34,572 bases of DNA, taken from assembly GCA_003140785.1 (NCBI GenBank), contig PLKY01000255.1:1-34572 (forward strand), in the 5' to 3' direction. The stretch is from Acidobacteriaceae bacterium. Lineage in GTDB: Bacteria; Acidobacteriota; Terriglobia; Terriglobales; Acidobacteriaceae. The notes under the pieces were generated by a model. It searched no databases. It saw only the letters and a program-made list of their open reading frames with translations, and was not told where the DNA came from. Positions 26,782 through 34,572 of this stretch are shown here, in pieces (position 1 is the first letter of the stretch; every line of letters starts with the position of its first letter). The translations under genes were made by a program, and so were the position numbers.

Positions 26782-28386
26782 CTAGCCGATTGAATTCACA
26801 GCTGGAGCCTCGACCGGCACTGCCTGCACGGCGGCCGGTTCCACTTCAACACCTTCCATCGCGGACACAAGCGCTGTGGGCAAAAAGATGGAAAAGACCG
26901 TCCCACTTGCGCCGTAGCGCTGTCTGCTCCACACTCTCACGTTGCCACCATGACGTTCGACAAGCTGCGCAACCACCCACATACCCAAGCCGGTTCCAGT
27001 CTCAGCCTTGGTGGTGAAGAATGGCTCAAAGATGCGGCGCATCGTTGCGCGATCCATCCCCACTCCGGAATCGCAAAGGGTTACTCGGATTCCTTCCACA
27101 GACCATTCGCGCCAGTCGCGGGAAGGACGAAGCCGAATCACCATCTTTCCGCCTTGCGGCATGGCTTCAATCGAGTTGGCGATCAGGTTCGCGAAGATCT
27201 GCTGTGCCTCGCTGGGCATGCAGGCGATAGCGATTTCATTTGTGGCGAGAACGTCTACCGTGATTCCCGAAACCGTCAGCCTGGGGCGAAACATCCCGAT
27301 GACACCGTCGACGACTTCCGACAGCATCGTGATCTTCGGCGTGCCCTGCTCGCGGTGGAATTTCAAAGTCGACTGTGTAATCAGCGATACACGCAGCAGT
27401 TCGTCCAATGCGCTGCGTGCGTGCGCGCGCGCTTCCTCGGCGGTGCCGCTCATCGTGATCAGGTAGAGCAGGTTCGTGACCGCTTCAAGGGGATTGTTGA
27501 TTTCGTGTGCCACCGAAGCCGCTAATCTCCCTGCCACGGCAAGTTTCTCCGCGCGCAGCATCGCATCTTCCGCTTGCTTGCGATGCGTTACGTCCGTCAC
27601 AACACCCATAAGAAAGATCGCCCGGCTATCCTTACCCCGCTGACATTGTCCCTGCGACTCGACCCAGCGCACGGTTCCGTCCGGCCACACGATGCGGTAT
27701 TGGCGACGAAATTCGTCAGCATGCTCGAGATCGTGAGCGAACGCCTCTCTCATGGTTTCCGCGTCGTCGGGATGAATGGCGTCGAACCAGATTTGATTTC
27801 GGGGCTCAAATTCACCGGGTTCATAGCCGATCATTCGGAACATTTCGTCAGACCACTGAACGGATTCGCTCACCACATCCCAGCTCCAGAGCCCCATGCC
27901 GCTGGCGCGCAGGGCGATCCGGAGTGCCGCATCGCGATCCCGCAAGGCCTCGCCGGCGCGTGCCCGCTCCTCGGCCATCTGCTTTTGGGTCTGGGCCAGA
28001 ATGAGACTCTTCTTCAGTTCCCGCGCATTCAATTCAGTACGCTGGTCGGCCCAGCGCCGGATCAGAACCCCCAGCAATGTCGACAGCACGAGGAACAGCG
28101 AGAGCCGCACTTCTTCCTGCGCGAATCCAGTCGAGAACCGGAACTGCGTCTTGGTCAGCAGCAGGTCCACGAGGGTCACATCGAGAACCGCGCATCCGAA
28201 ACTGCCCGCCATCCCGAAAAACCACGCACTCAAAACCACCGTGGGAAATGCGAGTAGGAGAGGAAAAGCGTGCAATGGAGCGATCGCGTACGTCAGACCA
28301 ACTGACACAGCCGCTGTGCAGCACCCGAGCAGAGTTCGAAAGGGCCATGGAAGGTGGTCGATAGAGCTGGCACTTGGAATCTTCAA
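26782..28386 (-). CDS. PAS-domain sensor histidine kinase with KdpD-like (DUF4118) N-terminal membrane region
   Basis: Four hydrophobic helices, PAS segment (GLWSWDVVSESVQWSDEMFRMIGYEPGEFEPRNQIWFDAIHPDD), VAHEINNPLEAVTN H-box, NLIANSIEAMPQGG N-box, GTGLGMWV G-box. Confidence 0.92.
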   Translation of the reverse strand: MKIPSASSIDHLPWPFRTLLGCCTAAVSVGLTYAIAPLHAFPLLLAFPTVVLSAWFFGMAGSFGCAVLDVTLVDLLLTKTQFRFSTGFAQEEVRLSLFLVLSTLLGVLIRRWADQRTELNARELKKSLILAQTQKQMAEERARAGEALRDRDAALRIALRASGMGLWSWDVVSESVQWSDEMFRMIGYEPGEFEPRNQIWFDAIHPDDAETMREAFAHDLEHADEFRRQYRIVWPDGTVRWVESQGQCQRGKDSRAIFLMGVVTDVTHRKQAEDAMLRAEKLAVAGRLAASVAHEINNPLEAVTNLLYLITMSGTAEEARAHARSALDELLRVSLITQSTLKFHREQGTPKITMLSEVVDGVIGMFRPRLTVSGITVDVLATNEIAIACMPSEAQQIFANLIANSIEAMPQGGKMVIRLRPSRDWREWSVEGIRVTLCDSGVGMDRATMRRIFEPFFTTKAETGTGLGMWVVAQLVERHGGNVRVWSRQRYGASGTVFSIFLPTALVSAMEGVEVEPAAVQAVPVEAPAVNSIG

Positions 28387-28682
28387 CGCTCTCCTCGATT
28401 TGCCGAACGGTCGCGCAGAGTGTCCGAATGGTTAGCTAAAGTCTCACACTGGGCAGACGGATAAACCATGCAAAGGTGCGAGGCTCCGAGCCGGAATCTC
28501 CGGGCAGGTCGTCTGAATGGGGTCCGGCAGGGGATCGCAGTGTCGGTAGCATAGGAGACTTACGCTCCACTGTCCAGTGCATTGACTGCGGATCACCCGC
28601 CGGACGGTTACCATTCGCAACAACGGGCGAGCGCCCTATTTCGCGGTATCTTATTGGAAAAATGCGACAATAGGGACAGTTT

Positions 28683-28708
28683 CCGGATTGCGCCCGCAAT
28701 CAATCCGG
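28683..28708. promoter_or_regulatory. Inverted repeat immediately upstream of the isomerase gene
   Basis: CCGGATTG-cgcccgcaat-CAATCCGG, perfect 8-bp arms, 22 bp before the ATG; overlapping alternative IR ATTGCG-cc-CGCAAT. Confidence 0.4.
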
Positions 28709-28730
28709 CGCGAAGGAATTCTTTTCCATC

Positions 28731-29549
28731 ATGCTTCGAGTCTTATCAACGCACTTATTTTTGAACCAGCGTCTTCATCCCGGGCTGTTGGAAGTCGCCT
28801 GTCGCGGCGGCGCGCAGGGGGTTGAAGTTTTTGCCGCACGCCAACACTTCGACTACACCAGCCGGGAACACGTGGGCGAGCTTGCCTCGTGGTTTGGCGA
28901 AAATTCTCTCGAACCCTTTTCGCTGCACGCACCTATGTTTCCGGACCGCGAAATGGGCCGGGCTGGCGCTCCGGCTGTGAACGTGCTGCACCCTGAGAAG
29001 TCGCGACGCATCGACGCGATGGACGAGATCAAGCGCGCCCTTGAGTCGGCAGAACGCATTCCCTTCAAGAACCTGGTCGTACATCTGGGCGAGAACAACG
29101 ACCAATGGTCGCCGCGGAGCATTGAATATGGCATGACGGCCCTGGAGCATCTCGGCGCCTTCGCGCACCCCCTTGGCGTCAAGCTCCTGGTGGAGAACCT
29201 CTTGAGCGAGGCCACCACCCCCGAGCACCTGTTGACCATTCTCGACATGGGTCACTTGCAGAACGTAAGTGTTTGCCTGGACCTCGGCCACGCGCATATC
29301 GGTCCCGGCGCAACGGAAGCCATCGCGACACTCGCCAACCGGATTGGCTCCGTGCACATGCATGACAATCACGGAACGAAGGACGAGCATCTTTGGCCGA
29401 GAGACGGAACCATCGACTGGCCCGCCGTCGCAAAGGCCCTGGGTGAACTCGCAGCGCCGCCCGCCGCAGTTCTCGAAATCAGCCACACGCTGAGCGACCC
29501 GCCACCGACCCTACCCGACAGGATCAAGAAGGCTTTCGATTTGCTTTGA
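28731..29549 (+). CDS. Sugar phosphate isomerase/epimerase (xylose isomerase-like TIM barrel)
   Basis: GVEVFAARQHFDY, LGVKLLVENL, VSVCLDLGHAHI, GSVHMHDNHGTKDEHLWPRDGTIDWPAVAKAL. Confidence 0.9.
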   Translation: MLRVLSTHLFLNQRLHPGLLEVACRGGAQGVEVFAARQHFDYTSREHVGELASWFGENSLEPFSLHAPMFPDREMGRAGAPAVNVLHPEKSRRIDAMDEIKRALESAERIPFKNLVVHLGENNDQWSPRSIEYGMTALEHLGAFAHPLGVKLLVENLLSEATTPEHLLTILDMGHLQNVSVCLDLGHAHIGPGATEAIATLANRIGSVHMHDNHGTKDEHLWPRDGTIDWPAVAKALGELAAPPAAVLEISHTLSDPPPTLPDRIKKAFDLL

Positions 29550-30051
29550 GGGTTGCGCCTGAGGGTGTCCGGCTGTGGACATACGGATGGAAGTGGCAAC
29601 CCCTCTTTGCCATTTCGCCATTCCCGCGTTCTCCACATGACGGAGGTAACAACGCGGCCTCGGATTCGCCGCAAATTCGCTTGTAGAGCGCTGCCAACGC
29701 TGCTCCTCTTAAGACAAATGGACCGCACGCTCTCCACCTTATTAACGGTGGCCAAATTGCATTGGGAGTTTGACCACAAAGCGTGAGCGGGCAGAAAAAG
29801 AAACGCGGTTTTTGATTGAATCTTATCTACATTGGCCCTGTCGCAAGGCTGGACCGAAATACACGTTTTACCTACTACGGCAATCCTTCCATCCCGGATC
29901 TGAATTTGATTTGAACGATTGCGGATGTATTCCTGACGGAGCGACGTGTCGCATTTTCATGGTCCGAGCGAGTGTCCATGCGGCATGGAAGCGATGCGGC
30001 GAGCGGCTGATCCCGTCGCACATTGAACGGAACGAACGGGAGCGAGGAAGC

Positions 30052-32163
30052 ATGCGAAGGATTGGCTTTTGTCTCGTGCTGGGAGTTGCGGCTTTTCTGT
30101 CTGGATGCGGTTCCTTCATTGTTAGCTCCTCGAAGACCGGCACACTGGCGATCACCACCTCCGCGCTTCCCGGAGCGATTGTTGGCGTCGCGTATAGCAG
30201 CACTGTTGTGGCTTCTGGGGGCACAACTCCTTACGCCTTCAGTGCGACTGGGCTGCCCAGCGGGCTCACGATCAACAGCACGACCGGCGCGATTACAGGA
30301 ACACCGGCGCAAAGCGCAGTGGGCACCGCGTCCGTCGCGGTTAAGATTACTGACTCGGGTTTGCCGCCACAGTCTGCGAAGGCGACGCTCAGCCTGACAG
30401 TGAGCGCGGTGCCAGCGAACACGCTGACCATCACCACAACTTCTCTTCCCAACGGAACCATCGGCGCACCGTACAACGGGACCATCACAGTCACGGGCGG
30501 CTCTTCGCCCTTCAACTTCAGTGCGACGGGATTGCCGACTGGGCTCTCGATCAACGCGACGACCGGCACGATCTCCGGCACCCCTACACAAAGCACCGCC
30601 GGAACAGCCAACGTCACGATCACGGTGACGGATTCGACAAGGCCCACTGCCCAGACCACAACGGCTTATCTCAGCCTCACGATCGGTGCGGGACAGTCGG
30701 GCACACTGGCCATCACAACATCGTCGCTGCCGTCAGGAACGGTGGGTGCCTCGTACAGCGGCACGATAACTGCGACGGGGGGCACAGCGCCTTATGCGTT
30801 CACCGCGACCGGATTACCGAGCGGTTTCACCATCAATGCGACATCGGGAACAATCACGGGAAATCCCACCCAGGCTGATGTGGGACCGACTTCAGTGACA
30901 GTCACGGTGACGGATGCAACCCAGCCCACAGCACTGTCGGCATCGGCGACTCTGAACCTGACCATCGAAGCCGCAGGATCAGCTTCGGCGTGCACCCAGA
31001 TGAGCACGGGCAATAACGCCAGTCTCAACGGCTTCGTTCCCTTCCCATCAACAAGCGCATGGAACACCGATATCTCGCAAGCTCCACTCGACCCGAACAA
31101 CACCGCAATCACATCAGCCTCAGGATTTGCCGGAGAGCATCTGCATCATGATTGGTCGTCGGTGGCCGGCGGCAACTACGGCATTCCCTACGTTGTCGTC
31201 GATTCGAGCAACACGCCGCTGGTCCGCATCGACGTGGTCTCCTACGCCAGTGAAAGCGATGTCGCCCAGGCTCCATTCCCCATCACTGCACCGATTGAAG
31301 GCTCCCCGGCGGATTGCACGGGCGGCCCGAATAATTATGTTGGAGACCAGCACGTGCTCGTGCTGGATCGCAACGCGTGCATGCTCTACGAAACATTCAA
31401 TACGGTGCGTTGCAACGGAGCCTGGAGTTCGGATTCGGAGACGATTTGGGACTTGAAGAATTATGAGCAGCGTCCCTGGGGATGGACGTCGGCCGATGCC
31501 GCAGGCCTGCCGATTTTTCCAGGGCTGGTGCGGTACGACGAAGTAGCCTCCGGCGCAATCAATCACGCCATCCGCTTCACGTTGCCACACACCAAGAACG
31601 ACGCCAACGGCGGCTACTTTGTGGAACCGGCCAGTCACGCCGCAGGTAACAACTCGACCACGAGCAACGTGATGGGCATGCGCATCCGCCTCAAAGCAAG
31701 TTTCGATATCTCAGGCTATTCCGCGGCCAACCAGGTCATCCTGACGGCGATGAAGAAGTACGGCTTGATCCTTGCCGACAACGGAAGTTATTTCTACTTC
31801 CAGGGCGTACCCGATCCTCGGTGGGACGACAATGATTTGGTCAATCTGGATTCAATCCAGTCTTCCAACTTTGAAGTGGTGCAGATGACGCCCACGTATC
31901 CCGGCTACGACGACGCGACTGCGCCCACAGGAGCGCCTCCCACGATCGGCAGCTTCGCCGCATCGTCAACTTCAGTCACTGCGGGGACACCGGTGACACT
32001 GACTTGGGATACGACGAACGACTCGTATGATTTTATTGATGTACTCGGCGGTGTGAGTGGCGGCAGTGTGAGCGTGAAGCCTGCGGCGACCACGACCTAC
32101 ACGCTGAACGCGACGAATCAATACGGACGATCGACTGCCACGGTGACCGTAACTGTCCACTAA
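30052..32163 (+). CDS. Lipoprotein with three tandem He_PIG (putative Ig) domains, a unique central domain and a C-terminal Ig-like domain
   Basis: ORF 29770..32163; ATG at 30052 gives lipobox signal MRRIGFCLVLGVAAFLSGCGS; repeats TLAITTSALPGAIVGVAYSSTVVASGGTTPYAFSATGLPSGLTINSTTGAITGTP and two similar copies. Confidence 0.85.
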   Translation: MRRIGFCLVLGVAAFLSGCGSFIVSSSKTGTLAITTSALPGAIVGVAYSSTVVASGGTTPYAFSATGLPSGLTINSTTGAITGTPAQSAVGTASVAVKITDSGLPPQSAKATLSLTVSAVPANTLTITTTSLPNGTIGAPYNGTITVTGGSSPFNFSATGLPTGLSINATTGTISGTPTQSTAGTANVTITVTDSTRPTAQTTTAYLSLTIGAGQSGTLAITTSSLPSGTVGASYSGTITATGGTAPYAFTATGLPSGFTINATSGTITGNPTQADVGPTSVTVTVTDATQPTALSASATLNLTIEAAGSASACTQMSTGNNASLNGFVPFPSTSAWNTDISQAPLDPNNTAITSASGFAGEHLHHDWSSVAGGNYGIPYVVVDSSNTPLVRIDVVSYASESDVAQAPFPITAPIEGSPADCTGGPNNYVGDQHVLVLDRNACMLYETFNTVRCNGAWSSDSETIWDLKNYEQRPWGWTSADAAGLPIFPGLVRYDEVASGAINHAIRFTLPHTKNDANGGYFVEPASHAAGNNSTTSNVMGMRIRLKASFDISGYSAANQVILTAMKKYGLILADNGSYFYFQGVPDPRWDDNDLVNLDSIQSSNFEVVQMTPTYPGYDDATAPTGAPPTIGSFAASSTSVTAGTPVTLTWDTTNDSYDFIDVLGGVSGGSVSVKPAATTTYTLNATNQYGRSTATVTVTVH

Positions 32164-32175
32164 GAGCGGTTCTAT

Positions 32176-32199
32176 CTGTTCCCTGTTCCCTGTTCCCTG
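32176..32199. repeat. Heptad array: CTGTTCC x3 + CTG
   Basis: Perfect 7-bp tandem repeat between the convergent lipoprotein CDS and hypE. Confidence 0.9.
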
Positions 32200-32202
32200 C
32201 CT

Positions 32203-33270
32203 TTAGCAGATTCTCGGCAGCTGCTCGCCAATCTGTGTCGGGATGACGCGATTTCCGCCGATAGAAGTCCGCGCGACCAGCATGCGCTTGTGTTGCGCGG
32301 TCACATGGCCGATGCGCGCGGCATCACGCCCTAACGGATTTGCGCGCAGCACTTCAAGCACGCGGTCTGCGGTCTCTGGAGCGACAAAAAAGACCGCCTT
32401 GCCTTCATTGGCTACATACACGGGATCGAGGCCGAGTAGCTCGCAGGCCGATTGCACTTCCAGCCGCACCGGCAAGGTGGTTTCATCAATCTCGATGCCC
32501 ACATTCGACGAAGTCGCAATTTCATTCAGAGTTGAAGCGAGCCCGCCCCGTGTCGGATCGCGCATCGCATGGACCGCCTCTCCCGCCGCTTTGAGCACTA
32601 CGGCAATCATCCCGTTCAGCGCCGCGCAATCCGACCGAATCTGGCTTTCAAATTCAAGGCCCTCGCGCACACTCATGATCGCCATGCCGTGATCGCCGAT
32701 GGTTCCCGAAACAAGCACCACATCGCCGGGTTGCGCGCGATGCGGGCCAACGTTAACGCCCGGCCGCAGCAAGCCCACGCCTGACGTGTTGATATAGCAA
32801 CCATCGCCGTGCCCGCGCTCCACAACCTTCGTATCGCCGGTAACGATCCGGACGCCCGCCGTAGCTGCGGCATCTGCCATGGCCTGCACGACAGCCGCAA
32901 GCTGCGCCAACGGAAATCCCTCTTCCAGAATGAAGCTAGCGCTTAAATACTTCGGCTCCGCGCCAGAGACCGCAAGATCGTTGACCGTCCCATTCACGGC
33001 CAGCGCGCCGATTGATCCGCCCGGAAAAAACAGCGGCTGCACGACAAAGGAATCCGTACTCATGGCCAGCTTGCCGGGCCCCAGTTCAAACACCGCCGCA
33101 TCGCCCAAATTCTCAAGAGCAGGATTGCGAAAAGCAGGCAGAAATAAGTGTTCGACGAGCTCGTTGCCAAGCTTGCCGCCTCCCCCATGGCCCATCACGA
33201 TGTTCGGATAGCCAACCAGAGGTAGGGGACACGACCAAATCGAAAAGTCGGGCGCGCCGCTCTCAGGCAT
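32203..33270 (-). CDS. hypE: Hydrogenase expression/formation protein HypE
   Basis: MGHGGGGKL, GDAAVFELGPGKLAMSTDSFVVQPLFFPGGSIGALAVNGTVNDLAVSGAEP, C-terminal PRIC motif. Confidence 0.96.
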   Translation of the reverse strand: MPESGAPDFSIWSCPLPLVGYPNIVMGHGGGGKLGNELVEHLFLPAFRNPALENLGDAAVFELGPGKLAMSTDSFVVQPLFFPGGSIGALAVNGTVNDLAVSGAEPKYLSASFILEEGFPLAQLAAVVQAMADAAATAGVRIVTGDTKVVERGHGDGCYINTSGVGLLRPGVNVGPHRAQPGDVVLVSGTIGDHGMAIMSVREGLEFESQIRSDCAALNGMIAVVLKAAGEAVHAMRDPTRGGLASTLNEIATSSNVGIEIDETTLPVRLEVQSACELLGLDPVYVANEGKAVFFVAPETADRVLEVLRANPLGRDAARIGHVTAQHKRMLVARTSIGGNRVIPTQIGEQLPRIC

Positions 33271-33295
33271 GCGCCGCTCCGCAGAACATGGGTGC

Positions 33296-33360
33296 CCTAG
33301 GTCTCGATGCCGGGGTCCCCAGCGACAGGTCGTCGTCGCTGGGGTGGTTTGAGACCTGGG
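33296..33360. repeat. Nested palindromic (REP-like) element between hypD and hypE
   Basis: Outer arms CCTAGGTCTC (33296-33305) / GAGACCTGGG (33351-33360), one mismatch; inner perfect stem CCCCAGCGAC (33317-33326) / GTCGCTGGGG (33335-33344). Confidence 0.8.
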
Positions 33361-33386
33361 AAAACTGCCAAACTCCGTAGCTGAAA

Positions 33387-34529
<1,143 letters not shown>

Positions 34530-34552
34530 GCGTCGCCTTCAGTCAGCGAAAC

Positions 34553-34572
34553 TTGGGTGCCCCAGGTCTCGC
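34553..34572. repeat. Left end of a second copy of the hypD-flanking palindromic element (truncated by window edge)
   Basis: TGGGTGCCCCAGGTCTCG matches TGGGTGCCCTAGGTCTCG at 33289-33306 with one mismatch. Confidence 0.65.

Overview
The window is about 34.6 kb of chromosomal sequence. It is GC-rich and densely coding on both strands, with a gene complement typical of Acidobacteriota (taxonomy inferred, not proven). The left end has a minus-strand tRNA cluster, Thr(TGT)-Tyr(GTA)-[91-aa membrane ORF]-Thr(GGT)-Gly(TCC). After it come two tandem secreted proteins sharing a GQTxDQV...GKVxDVE C-terminal module, a PEGA-domain protein, a sorbosone-dehydrogenase-like protein, a divergent SDR/HxlR pair, a GH5 glycosidase, an M23 peptidase, thiL, an NAD(P)-binding protein and gltX. 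Further right are a DUF1778/GNAT (TacA-TacT-like) toxin-antitoxin pair, a GT4 glycosyltransferase, a PHP-like protein, a LOG-family protein, a DUF4180 protein, a frameshifted outer-membrane protein, gamma-glutamyltranspeptidase, a tandem Usp, a PAS histidine kinase, a sugar-phosphate isomerase/epimerase, a He_PIG-repeat lipoprotein, and hypE/hypD at the right edge. No complete novel multi-gene system is evident. The most interesting unexplained signals are non-coding: (i) six degenerate arrays of 7-bp units anchored on CTG/CAG, five of them around the tRNA cluster; (ii) a dispersed palindromic element with CCCAGGTCTC/GAGACCTGGG arms and a GGGGTCCCCAGCGACAGGTC..GTCGCTGGGG core, found around hypD, next to tRNA-Tyr and in the 3' end of an SDR gene; (iii) a 131-bp MITE-like element with 17-bp terminal inverted repeats and two internal hairpins.
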